NCBI GenBank assembly: GCA_028023455.1
Contig: JAQFVV010013407.1
Coordinates: forward strand, 66,873 to 130,872
DNA length: 64,000 bases
Direction of reading: 5' to 3'
From: Epiperipatus broadwayi
Taxonomy: Eukaryota > Onychophora > Udeonychophora > Euonychophora > Peripatidae
Made by a program: the position numbers and the translations under genes
In this document: one piece after another, positions 14,230 through 27,877 of the stretch
Layout of the letters: every line of letters begins with the position of its first letter
How positions within the stretch are numbered: the first letter of the stretch is position 1
The notes under the pieces: generated by a model
Told to the model about the DNA's origin: nothing
The model's database searches: none
Seen by the model: only the letters and a program-made list of their open reading frames with translations

Positions 14230-14640
14230 ATCATTATGATTTTGAAACTGAACAATGTCACCATTTTCAACCATTATTAATTCTTTGCAGGATAAGGATC
14301 TTTCCACATTTAATCTCTTCAATTTTTCTACTTTGCATCACAACAGCAAATTTTCTTATTTCATTTGTCCATTTCACGTCTGGTCTTGTTCTAAATCTTT
14401 TAAAGTTTACTTAGGATCCAGTTAAAAATTTAAACTATCCATTTATTATTGTGTTTTTAGCAATATGATCATCCAAAATCCATTTAAATCTCCTAAGTCT
14501 TTCAATGACATCAATGTTACTCATTTGCTCTTCTTGTTATTCCCAATACATATTGATACACACTTTGTACAATGATCTGAGTCTCTTTATTGCGCTTCTT
14601 TCTAAATCTAAAGATTCGTATGTAGAAACTGATAAAACAC
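14230..14640 (-). pseudogene. RTE-type LINE 3' fragment
   Basis: On the minus strand the sequence reads as the C-terminal part of an RTE LINE ORF2. It shows an LGITRRANMSNIDVIERL-like segment followed by a FKWI..DH.A segment, then a decayed tail. This matches the order in the plus-strand RTE copies at 26380-29870 and 43290-44425 (motif VLSVLIYGSET further upstream there). Stops and frameshifts show it is dead. The 5' side is truncated at about 14640 next to A/T-homopolymer sequence. Confidence 0.65.
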
Positions 14641-15827
14641 ATCAATTAAAAAAAAAAAAAATTTCCAATTGAAAAAAAAAAAAGGTATATTAAAAATAAC
14701 AATGACAACAACAACAAAACTTTTGAATGAGGAGAAAAATGAATACAAGATGAAATGGAATTAGTTAAAGATATTATAAGAAATAAAAAAAAAATAAAAA
14801 CAAATAAAGTTGATCGATTTTTATCAAAGCGAAAAAGAAAATCAATAAAAGAATAATTTTGAATGAACAATTAAAAGGAAACATTTTAGATTTTTTTTTT
14901 TTTTTTGTAAGAGGATGAATATTGAAGTTTTTGCCCTGCTGAAGGCAATTAATAATTGGCGACATATATATATATATATAAGATAAAACATTTAAAATAA
15001 GGCTTTTCCAATCCATTATTGTTCAGTAAAACTGCAAATTACTGGGTGGAGGAAGTTTAAGTGGTTTCCTCGTTGTTTTACCCTCCAGCTAAAAATAATT
15101 AAGCGCTTATTAACTGACAAATATCAGGGAATTAGTCGGGTGGATTATTAAATAGTTACCTAAAACACATCTTATGCCGGATTATCCATTCCGGATTTAA
15201 ACCCAAGTCATGGTCATAATGGAAAATGCTTTAAAAGTACATCACGACTACTTTTTGTATATATGTTTGTTTTTATTACTCAAAATAAATAAAGTATTTT
15301 TTGAAATTAAATTTTATTTAGATTATTTTAATTTAAAAGATATTCATTTATTTTTCTTCTTGATAAATACGTAAAAAAAATAATACTATTACTACGTAAG
15401 ACTTATACATCAATGTAAATATATATGTTTAGTATATTATCTATTTTAAATATATATATATTATTTTATTAAAACTTATTTTTAAAAAAGTTTATACAAA
15501 ACACACGCGCGCGCATATACTGTATAAAGTTGAAGAGTATTGAAGAGCAGGCTAAATTTATGACTTACTACTTCAGAACAAATAATAAATGTGCATAGAA
15601 CTGTTAAACATTAAAATAAAATAAGTTTCTAAAATAAATATGCATATCTAAAAATACCTTCAAGAGGAACTAATATTTTATAAATTTATAAAAGCTCACT
15701 TTTGCATCTTTAAAAGAGAACTTTCATGCTACGCCGTGCATACAATTAAAACATAAAAAGGTAACCATTTACATATTTAGTAAAACTGATGAAGGTTGAA
15801 ATTAATATCAGAGCACTTCGAGCTTAC
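14640..15827. other. Low-complexity AT-rich non-coding region
   Basis: Contains A-rich and T-rich runs (about 14650-14910), a short (TA)n at about 14965-14980, and short TA/CG-alternating runs at about 15460 and 15505. No gene was supported. If the exon at 15828-15882 is real, this is the start of its first intron. Confidence 0.5.
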
Positions 15828-15882
15828 CTTGAATCATCGTTAACAATAGGTAGACGAAACAAAGCCCGAGACGAAAAAGCAT
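15828..15882 (-). CDS. Candidate first coding exon of a secreted protein (partial)
   Basis: On the minus strand an ATG at 15882-15880 opens an 18-codon frame, MLFRLGLCFVYLLLTMIQ plus one base. It is followed directly by GTAAGC (15827-15822), a good splice-donor match. The residues look like a signal peptide: a short basic start and then a hydrophobic core. An exon made of only the signal sequence is common for secreted animal proteins. The next exon would lie at lower coordinates but I cannot identify it. The upstream sequence is unusually CpG-rich for this window, which supports a real promoter nearby. This is inference from a short sequence. Confidence 0.4.
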
Positions 15883-16029
15883 TTTCTATCTTGATTTCTT
15901 TTTTATTATCCAGGAGCAAATAAATTATTCCAAAAATAAAATCATGTTGTTTACATTCAAATATAAAGTGATTTATAATCGTTACAAAAGCTTTCTGCAC
16001 TGTTTCCCAAATAAAAATTAGTTAAAATC

Positions 16030-16330
16030 ACCTGCAAATATTTCTCACTCAATTTGCGCGGTATTTATGTGGAAAACATTTGCATTACTCCTTTGCACAT
16101 GTGTAAATCATAAGCTTCTGATTTCCCCATACTATGAACGCGCATTTTAAAAAGATGCTAAGCTCAGTGGCGATTCCAGGGATCACGTGATGATTATCGA
16201 GACTAAGTCGCGCTTACAGTTTCTATTATTGACAAATTAAATATTCATTAGAGTCTAAGTGACATGAACGCACGCTTCAGAGCAACAATTCGTTCAAATT
16301 CAACTTAAGAAAGTTTTATTTACTTCTTTA
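16030..16330 (-). promoter_or_regulatory. CpG-richer promoter-like region upstream of the candidate exon
   Basis: This stretch has far more CG dinucleotides than its surroundings, an E-box CACGTG (within ATCACGTGAT near 16183-16192), and an ATGCAAAT octamer on the minus strand (about 16080). It also holds a TATA-like CATAAATACC on the minus strand near 16065. It lies 150-450 bp upstream of the candidate ATG at 15882. Function is inferred only from composition and motifs. Confidence 0.35.
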
Positions 16331-18549
16331 AATCTGTAAATGTAGTATTTGAATTAATACTTGGACACGCGTACAGAAGCTGCATTTGAAGTTCTGTACA
16401 AAAAATAAATTAATAAATAAAAAGTACAAGGAATATGCGTATGTGTGTGCGTTTCTATGTATAATAAATATTAAAAATTATCAAAATATACATATTTTTA
16501 ATTTACTGCTGATAATTTTGCTAATAAAATCATACTTGAAAAATGAATATGATAAAGACTTTATGTCACTCCTTCGTGAGAGCTCATAACAATGGTTTCT
16601 ATAGAAACATTATTAGATACAATTTTTGTATTTGGAGGTAAATTAATAGTGATGATCCGGCAAGATATAACATTTTAGAGATAAAATTGGCTCCATCTAG
16701 TGAATAATATAAATTATCTTGATAATTAAATTCCATATATGTAAGTTTAAAAGTAGATTCACGTGTAGTTTATGTAGGCTGGTTTTGTTAATAAAAAAAA
16801 AGTAAATCTAGGCAAACAGGTGCAGTAATAAAAAGTGAAAGGAAATTGAATTTTATTTTTCAATATATATCATAAAGCATTACGTTAAATTAAAATAATG
16901 TTTCTTCCTTGTTTTCTTTTTTTTTTTTTTAATTTATGTGATAGAAAATAAATTAGAAAGATTCACACTTTATAACAAAAAATTATCATAGTTATGTAAT
17001 GATAAATCTTAAAAATTATATAACTATATATTAATGTAAAACTATATTATTATTATATTAGACATCATCATCATCTACTTTTAATAACTCTCGAGAACAA
17101 ATCTTTCCAATAACTTTTTTATAAAATGGTTTTCTCTCTTCTCTATATTTGTATAAAATATTAAGTATATATATATTTAAACATTCATTTATATATGTAT
17201 AACTATATATTTCATTTATTTTAACTTTCTTTGATTTTAAGCATTTTAATCTCATTTTAAAAATGCATTCATTAGCTTCAGTAGGAGTAAATATATATTA
17301 TAATGTAAATTCCTGTGATGGAGGAATTTCTGACTTAAAAGATAATATTATTAATTTATACTGAAATTAATTACATAAACAAAACTGAAGCTTGCTTTCT
17401 AATTTACAATCAAGATGGTAATTGGGAAGAATGGTAGACAAAAGACAGGAGGAAAAGTAGCAATGCAATTAATTGATCCAAAAAGCTTTTCTAGTCAAGT
17501 ACTTTCTCAAAATCTATGTCATACTGAAATCAGCTAGTATTATTTGTAGGATTTATCCCCAACTTCCGTGGATTGCTAACTTTTCTTGCTTAAATTCTTC
17601 ATTCTTCTATTTAATTACTCAACTTCAAAATTAATTAACTAAATCTGTTCAAGTGATTGGAAATTGACTTTTAAATTTTTATAGTTTATTAGAGTTTATT
17701 TGATGCAAAACAATGTAAACAAAAAATTATCAGATACTTTCTATTTACAAGTATTTAAATATACGATATTTAATTTTATAAGGTGCAACTTAATTGATAA
17801 TTGGTTTTAGAGCTTAAAACAAACTATGTTACCAAAACAAGTTTGCAAAGGTAAGCAAATATATGAAAATAAATCAAATTGATACAATAATTAATCATTT
17901 AGGTTTATTCTTATACATAAAAAGATTTGAAACTCTGGCCATTGAATTCTGGAGATTCTTGAGATATTTGTCAAGAGTTTATATGTCCATTTATTTTTAG
18001 CAAATACTTAAAATTATTATTTAAAATTCTATTAAGCTTTAAATAAAATGTGATGAATTTATATATTTTATAATAAAATGTTATATTTTAATTACTTTTG
18101 AAAATAAAATATTTTTTTTTCATTATTAAATTTTATAAATTATAATTTCTATATGATAAAATGATGTCCACAATGAGTGTAGATTTTTAAAAAAAAAAAA
18201 AAACAACTTTTGTCAATACCAAAGATTGATCACCACAGCTAAAAAACATGTCTATAGCTTTTGATTAAAATAGAGTTTCTTATTTAATTAAATATATGGT
18301 CTCTAATTATTATTTAATAAATTTGAAATATATGTCTGAATGAGTTTTAATTTTCAAAATAGCATGTTTATTATATGTGTACTAATTTAAGTATATTTTA
18401 ATCTACAAATTTAAATTCTATCATTCTTTACATTATTCTTACTCTGATAGAAACTCAGCTGTAAATTACACTATAAACTTACTTAAAGTATTGCAAAATA
18501 AATTATATATACCTGTAATCCTGGATTGTTTAAACTGAACTAAAATAAA

Positions 18550-18550
<1 letters not shown>
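16331..18550. other. AT-rich non-coding region
   Basis: No gene or transposon protein was supported. Open frames at 16386-16589 (plus) and 17058-17255 (minus) show A/T-driven composition and no motif. Confidence 0.5.
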
Positions 18551-18585
<35 letters not shown>

Positions 18586-18601
18586 AGATCGGATATATAT
18601 A

Positions 18602-18640
<39 letters not shown>
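18551..18640. repeat. Compound (TA)n microsatellite
   Basis: Two TA runs separated by ATCTAGATCGG and flanked by inverted CACTATA/TATAGTG steps. The repeat-family copy at 18641 starts directly at the end of this tract. Confidence 0.9.
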
Positions 18641-18641
<1 letters not shown>

Positions 18642-19035
18642 TATATGAGCACAGATTTTCACACAACCCACCACTCTCCAGTCTATCTAATAACACTGAT
18701 ACACTCAAGCACATATATGCTGAAAAGATAAATAATCACCAATATACGTATTTCATGCTAAACCAGCAATCATCAGTTGGTCCAGATTATCATCTCCCAC
18801 ACATATATACTATAAGTGCTCAGATATATATTAAGATAGACAATCTTCATACTTTAATGGACAGGCTCCAATCTTCTACACACTCCAACTCTTCAACCGT
18901 CCATCCAATTGAAAATCTGATGATGGAATGCTTGAAGGCCACTCTGAGGCTGAGATTCTTGTCACACCCATGTTGACCTAAGGTCAATCTGAGCCCCACA
19001 TGTACAGGACATAATCCATTAAATACACATGCAAA
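18641..19035 (+). repeat. Interspersed repeat family A, copy 1
   Basis: About 395 bp closely matching the repeat at 22424-22850 and, in inverted orientation, 22919-23390. The family starts near TATATGAGCACAGA and contains CTATCTAATAACACTGATAC and the segment CCCACATGTACAGGACATAA. A plus-strand frame is open over much of it in all copies, including an HSNSSTVHPIENLMMECLK-like segment, but I do not recognise a domain. No transposase, RT or terminal motif identifies the class. Confidence 0.75.
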
Positions 19036-19807
19036 TATATATATAATGAAATGAGCTTTTACCTTCCTGAGGCAATACATCAAGACAGCTTTTTTAAAAA
19101 AATTTCCTCCACTATTTGTAACAGTTGTATGTAAGCTTCTCATAATATTCTATACTTCAATTGGTAGCTGATTTTACTAATCTATCTGGAAGCTTAACAA
19201 TTGTAACAAAGCTTTTTAAATTATTAACCTACCTTCACCACTTTAAAAACCACAACCATGATGAATTAGTAATTTTTATAGTCATGTGTTCTTAGTTTGG
19301 TGGTTCTCTTGGGCACAGATTTGTCCTTCATTATTTTAGTTGGGATAAAGGTTGTATATTGAACTTGAAATGCAATACCTTCTATGGAAATTAATACTTT
19401 CCCTTAAAAAAACGACTGTTTCTCATTAATAACTAATCACAAATAAATTAGATGTCCAGTGCTTTGGTAATAAAGAGCAATAATTATAGAGATTGCTCTC
19501 TTTAATTTTATAATATACAATTTAATTTAGGTTTTAATATCATCTATGCATAATAGATTCAATGAATTCTGAGCCTGTACCAAAAAAATTTGCACCTAAA
19601 AATTATAATATAAAGAGCTGTTAAAACATTTGACAATTTAATTAAAGATTCAGTCATAATTCAATATCGTGCAACTAAAAGCAACATATTAAAAATAAAA
19701 TAACTAAATTATTATTATGTTTTTAAATGTCAGTTCTTTATTATACATTTATATATAAGATTATAAATTAATATAATAAATTTATCATATTTTTTAAAAC
19801 TAAAAAG
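19036..19807. other. Non-coding region
   Basis: No gene supported. The stretch 19040-19400 is slightly less AT-biased, but no homology was recognised. Confidence 0.45.
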
Positions 19808-21789
<1,982 letters not shown>

Positions 21790-21790
<1 letters not shown>

Positions 21791-22190
21791 TTGCTGCATG
21801 TATGTCTGGAGGAGCAATTCTGGAATCTCTTATGTTTGTTTATAAATATTGATGGATGTCACCTGATATTATTTCCTAGAATAAATGTAAATGTATTTCA
21901 TGTACAACAAAATGCAAATGATATAAGTGAATTAGCTGGGTTGTGGGTGTCCTAGACTTTTGATATAAACTTGTTATTTTCTGAATTGAAGATTTTGGTT
22001 GCCTAAATGTATCTAAGATGAGATTACAAATCTTGTTAACGGCTTGACATGAATAAAAAATATGTTGCTGTGTTTCTTTAGCTGCATGGCACAGTCCACA
22101 GAGTGGATAAATGTGTTTGTATCACCATCTATATCTGATAAATTACGAGGTAGATAAGACATGCAGGTTAAGACATGCAGGTTAAGCCGG
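21790..22190 (-). pseudogene. LINE ORF2 C-terminal fragment (zinc-knuckle region)
   Basis: Minus-strand translation around 22120-22010 gives PLCGLCHAAKETQQHIFYSC, the CxxC..ET..H....C pattern found near the C-terminus of ORF2 in Jockey/CR1/R1-like LINEs. An open frame continues for some 50 codons downstream. The upstream side has a stop at about 22130 and ends toward a 14-bp tandem duplication (GACATGCAGGTTAA) and the (ATT)n tract. The motif is seen directly; the LINE clade is not resolved. It differs from the RTE copies elsewhere in the window. Confidence 0.55.
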
Positions 22191-22230
22191 ATTAAAAAAT
22201 CAAATAATTTTGCCTCAAGTGACCATCTCC

Positions 22231-22420
<190 letters not shown>

Positions 22421-22423
22421 AAT

Positions 22424-23432
22424 ATATAGGGTATATGAGCACAGACTTTCAGATGACCCATCACTCTCCACTCTATCTAATAACACTGATACACTCAAGC
22501 ACATATATGCTGAAAAGATAAATAATCACCAATATCCGTATTTCTTGCTAAACCAGCATATATATACCATAAGTGCTCAGATATATATTAAGATAGACAA
22601 TCCTCATACTTTAATTGACAGGCTCCAATCTACTAAACACTCCAACTCTTCAACCATCCATCCAATTGAAAATCTGATGATGAAATGCTCGAAGGCCATC
22701 CTGAGGCTGAGATTCTTGTCACACCATGTTGACCTAAAGTCAATCTGAACCCCACATGTATAGGGCATAATCCATTTAATACATATGCAAGGATGGGCAA
22801 ACATCTCTACAATGTAATAACTGAAACACACATGTACAGGATGTAATCCATTTAATACATATGCAAGGATGGGCAGACATTTCTACAATGTAATAACTGA
22901 AACACAGCCTGTTTTTCAATTATTACATTGTAGAGATGTCTGCCCATCCTTGCATATGTATTAAATGGATTATGTCCTGTACATGTGGGGTTCAGATTGA
23001 CTTTAGGGCAACATGGGTGTTACAAGAATCTCAGCCTCAGGATGGCCTTCGAGCATTCCATCATCATATTTTCAATTGGATGAACGGTTGAAGAGTTGGA
23101 GTGTTTAGTAGATTTTAGCCTGTCCATTAAAATATGAGGATTGTCTATCTTAATATATATTTGAGCACTTATGGTATATATATATATATATATATTGTGT
23201 GTGTGTGTGTGTGTGTGTGGAAGATGATAATCTGTACCAACTGATGATTGCTGGTTTAGCAATAAATACGGTTATTGATGATTATTTATCTTTTCAGCAT
23301 ATATGTGCTTGAGTGTATCGGTGTTATTAGATAGAGTGGAGAGTGATGGGTCATCTGAAAGTCTGTGCTCATATACCCTATATATTACATATATAAACAC
23401 AGGTATATAATAAGCCTGTGTTTCAGTTATTA
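22424..23432. mobile_element. Foldback of repeat family A (two inverted copies)
   Basis: The left arm (about 22424-22905) and right arm (about 22919-23395) are inverted copies meeting at a short loop around 22906-22918. Near the centre CTGCCCATCCTTGCATATGT in the right arm pairs with its complement in the left arm. The left arm has an extra ~80-bp tandem duplication (22753-22910, with two ACAATGTAATAACTGAAACA blocks). The right arm carries a (TA)n(GT)n insertion at about 23178-23218. After the right arm the terminal AAGCCTGTGTTTCAGTTATT reappears and runs into a short (ATT)n tail. No protein is recognisable. Confidence 0.75.
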
Positions 23433-23785
23433 TTATTATTATTATTACTAATGTCAATTTTAACTTACACTCTCTATAAAAAAAATTTTTAGACTTTCAA
23501 ATGACAATATTTGACTTAAAATATCAATTAAATTCAATCTGAAATATAATTTCGTCAATAACTGATATCATCAACAAACTGAAAAATAGTTGCGACGCCA
23601 GTAATCCTAACAATGCAATTTCTAATTAGCCTGTGACAATATTCTTTTTAAAATAATATCATCTAATTTTTGGATTTCTTATGACATCAGTTATCGACAG
23701 AAATAAATGTTCAATAGAAATTGGTTAATTTTTTTCATCAAATATTGCTACTTGAAAACTTGAAGTTATAAAAATTTCTAAAAAG
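23433..23785. other. AT-rich non-coding region
   Basis: Nothing recognisable between the foldback and the GIY-YIG fragment. Confidence 0.5.
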
Positions 23786-23819
23786 TTGGTTATATTTTTA
23801 CATATTTATATGATGTTTA

Positions 23820-24310
23820 ATTATATATATATAGGTGAATCTAGGTGCAGCATTGAGAAAAGATTGAAGGAACACGAATTGTTATATAAGGGTGTAAAAA
23901 ATAAAAATAATGGCGATTTAATATCTTCTTCAGTTTTCTTCGATCATGAAAAAACATGTAAATATAAATTTAATTTTGAAAATGTGAAAATTCTTCACGA
24001 AGAGAGAAACCATAGTAAAAGAAAATTAAAGAGGCAATTTTTATAAACAGGAATAAAACGCATTTAATAAATCGACAAGCTTCTAACATTAAAATATGAG
24101 ATTCGTGGAATTTGAATTGATGACATTTGCTTCCGCTTTTAGTTTTTGAATTTTATGGCAGTTGAGGCAGGTTAGAAAGTAACCGAAAGTACTTCTGCGG
24201 ATTTAAAGATTGTTTGTAATTGTTTGTAAACCGTTAAAAATATTATTTCAATTATAATTACAATATTGTTTTTAATTAACGGATATTTTATTTATTTTAC
24301 ATATATATAT
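23820..24310 (+). pseudogene. GIY-YIG endonuclease fragment with 3' flank (PLE-like), copy 1
   Basis: The plus-strand frame 23786-24046 contains YIYIGESRCSIEKRLKEHE, the second half of a GIY-YIG nuclease core (YIG followed by the catalytic Arg in R...EH). It then has SSVFFDHEKTC and FENVKILHEE, as in PLE (Neptune-like) endonucleases that nick target DNA. The frame breaks near 24035; a one-base shift would restore a C-terminal segment ending near 24097. From about 23842 the DNA matches 62097-62560 closely, including the non-coding 3' part, and ends in (TA)n. The upstream GIY part and any RT are missing. Confidence 0.7.
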
Positions 24311-24908
24311 ATATAATCATTTACCCATTAGTAATTTCTTCACTAAAAAACAAAGCCTATTTAATAAATGTCTGCCGATATCTATTTTTTTAGTATGTAA
24401 CTATTGAGAAACTAATAAATAAATAATATGAGGAAGTTTAATAAATTTTTTCTCGGTTTGTATAAGAATAAACATGAAGGTATAAAAAAATTTAAAAAAG
24501 AATATTGGTAGGTAAAAATCCTTTAAAATAATTTATAAAATAATTATACCACCGTAAAAGTGGAAATATTTGTTTATTCTAATAGAAAGTTTGTTTGTAA
24601 AAATGGATTTATATATATATATCTGTAATTAAGCAAGTCGATTAATGTTTAAATATTCACTGAAGTAAAAAAATGAGAGCTTAAAATATGTATTGTATTT
24701 ACTTAAAAGACATGAAAAAGTGAAAAACCGCAATCATTAATATATTAACATAAAATAAAGGATTAGATTATTTTTCTATTTGCTGAAACTAAAAATTGAT
24801 TTTTTAAATATATACTATATGGTAGGATGATTTGTAAAATAAGTTTTGATTAAATAGTTGAACTGAAGACTGAATTCACAGTAATGAATCTATTAAAAAA
24901 AGGATTTT
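24311..24908. other. AT-rich non-coding region
   Basis: No gene or element recognised. Confidence 0.5.
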
Positions 24909-25160
24909 GGTAACAAAAATATTAAAGCTTGAAGAAAATACCCTGGTTTGCTATTTAAAACTATTAGTCTATCAAATCTTCCTGACTTTTATTCCTATGA
25001 AAAATAATAAAATATCCATTTTTAGATGTATATAATATTTTCTAAAAATATTTTTTTTTATAAATTCTCAATAGAAATAACAGTCAGGAAGATTTGATAG
25101 ACCAATAGTTTGAAAAAGCAAACCAGAGTATATTTTTCAAGCTTTAATGTTTTTGTTATT
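24909..25160. mobile_element. Hairpin MITE-like element (~85-bp arms)
   Basis: Left arm 24909-24994 and right arm 25075-25160 are complementary with few mismatches, sharing CTATCAAATCTTCCTGAC and GGTTTGCT in opposite orientation. The ~80-bp loop is AT-rich. No clear target duplication was found. Confidence 0.75.
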
Positions 25161-26019
25161 CTCAAAAAATAGCTTGTATGTATTTTTTTAAAATTATCTA
25201 TCAGATTTTTTTTCAATTACGTCTTTTCCTCACGCACTAATCACTTTCTTTGAATATATAAATTATAATTCTTTTACTTTTAATTACAAGTTTAATACAG
25301 TTCCTCCTATTTTTTTTCGCTAATATATATATTTTCATTACTCTTCAACACATTTACCATGCTAATTTTTTCTTTCCAATTTATCTTTTTATTCTCTTCC
25401 ACATTGATATTTTTTCATTTTTCCTAATTGTTTATGCTTCTACTCTGCATAAAGCTGCACCTTATATAATTTTTAATAATTTACAAAATAGACTTTTACT
25501 TTTAATATTAACACTTATCCATTTGCACTTCTGTAATTTATTTATTGCTATTCCCACTATCAATTACCTAACTTTCCAGTACTTTAAAGCACTAAAACTT
25601 CTATAAATTTTTATAAAATTATTACCCTAACATTTTTATTTTTATATACAGAGCTGCAAACAAGCTCTTAACAAGCTTTGCAGAATATTCCCAACCCCAG
25701 ACCAGTTTTGCCAGTTCTATATGTAACATTTGTAATACAAGCTTGTTAAATTAGGTTACGTGACATATGACTTGATTTTTTTGTAATTCTATTTATTCGT
25801 GTTTGTTTTCATTCTAAATCATTCTACATGTTTATCTAGGCTTAAATGACTATTTCACTAAACTTATTAATACTATCCTACATAATATAACATCATCAGA
25901 AATTCTGATAAAGTTAATTTTTTTATCCCCAACATTAATTCTATTTTATTAAACAGAAACAGCATCCCATCTTATAACTATCTTTTCTGTAAAAAAAAAA
26001 AACTTATTTAGTCTAACAT
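25161..26019. other. AT-rich non-coding region
   Basis: No gene or element recognised; T- and C-rich in parts. Confidence 0.5.
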
Positions 26020-26278
<259 letters not shown>

Positions 26279-26674
26279 AATATTTAATGAACTAGATATT
26301 TATAATCCATTATAGATAAAAACTAAATTATGAATTTTATTTTAGGAGGCTGTAATGTCATCAACTAGTGCAACTATTAGTAATTGAAAGCAAAAGTGGC
26401 TATAAATTCTGCACTATGGATCGAAAATGGCATTCAATACTGACTTTACTTAGATATCTACAACTGTATATCATTTTCATATGAAGAAAATTGTACAAAT
26501 TGTAAAAAAAATTGTTTAATATTAAATGGAACATTTTTACGTTTTATAAGGTTAGTAAAAAAGACAAAGTAACAATTGATTTTAAAAAGTGGGTACTACT
26601 TTAGCACAAAGGCACTGATATTGAAAGCAGAAATGAAACATATTGATTACAAATAAAGACTGAAAAAACAAATT

Positions 26675-27130
26675 GTGAAGATTGATGAAATATCAGACAG
26701 ATTGCCTAGACTAGTTACGCAAATTAATGGAATACCAATTGCAGATAATTTAGTTTCTGCTCCAACAAGTTATTGTGATGAAGAAGTAGAAGATTTTTAT
26801 ATCAGTATACAAATACTTTTAGTCAGACTAAACAATATTTTAAAATTGTCATTGAACATTTGAATGCTAAAATTGGTACAGGATTGAGAGATGAAAGTGA
26901 TATAAAAAATTTAATTGTTGTGATAGAACTGAGAGAGGAAACCGACTTGTAGGGTTTGCAGAGAAAAAAAGAGTTTTTTTTCTTTCTCTGAAAAAAAAAT
27001 ACTAAATAGAAATGAACATGAAAGACCCAAATAAAGATGCAAAAGAATTGTTTTCTGTTGTGGTCATATTTCAAGATTGTAATGTTTTTACTAGAGCTTA
27101 CACAGGTTATAATCATCCATTAGTAAGATT
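26675..27130 (+). pseudogene. RTE endonuclease domain fragment
   Basis: The open segment 26675-26863 includes EVEDFYISIQ, and a following frame gives NAKIGTG, the usual (G)DFNAKIG motif of AP-like LINE endonucleases with the first residues altered. Near 27090 TGYNHPLVR stands where GSDHRLVR is expected, so the catalytic Asp before His is lost. These motifs identify the family; the domain is dead. Confidence 0.7.
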
Positions 27131-27652
27131 AAGATAGATGTTTATGTAAAACTAGAGTGACAAAAACAATTAAAAAATATAGTATTAAAGTTGATATTCT
27201 CTAACTTTTGAAAAATATGCCACTAAATTTAAATTAGAACTTGCACATTGTTTCAAAATATTTGAACACTTTAAAGATAATTTAGTCACTTTATTATATT
27301 AATAAGAAGCTAATTGATGCACTATTAAAAGTCCAAGAAAAATAACTATTACAAAAAAACATCAATTTAGCAGTATATATTCTATTGAGTCAAAAAACAA
27401 TATGAAGAAAAAAAAGGAATATGATCTTTTTAAATGTTCTATTAAAAAGAATTCAATATCTAGATTTTTCTAAAATTCTACAAAAAAAAAGTTTATAACT
27501 GTGTAAGAAAATATAATGGTGAATTGGAAAGAAAATTTATAAAATAGACTAAAAGTCTTAAAACTTTAAAACAACATTTTGGTATTTGAAGGAATGTTAT
27601 TTGTACAATAAGAAAAAAATATGAACCTATTAGTTAAAAGAAAAATGACAGT

Positions 27653-27877
27653 ATGAACTGTGTGAAAGATTATAAAGAATTATATAACAATAAAAAACAT
27701 AAAAAAAGATTTTACCTTACAAATTTTACATTTTCTGAATTGCCTAGCATTTTAAATAAAGAAGTGAGAGTTTTAATTAAATCTAAGAAGAAGGTGAAAC
27801 ACAGAAATAATAAAATTATTATTGATATCATAAAAAAATCGGTGGAAATTAAAAAAAAAATGTTTGCAAAGTTATAA
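27653..27877 (+). pseudogene. RTE LINE linker/RT N-terminal fragment
   Basis: Open 74-codon segment. FTFSELPSILNKEVRVLIKS fits the LP..L..EVR.AIK..K linker that precedes the fingers of RTE reverse transcriptases. A later IIIDIIKKS matches the D.I..E.IK.GG segment with changes. It lies between endonuclease and RT remnants, as expected. Confidence 0.6.
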
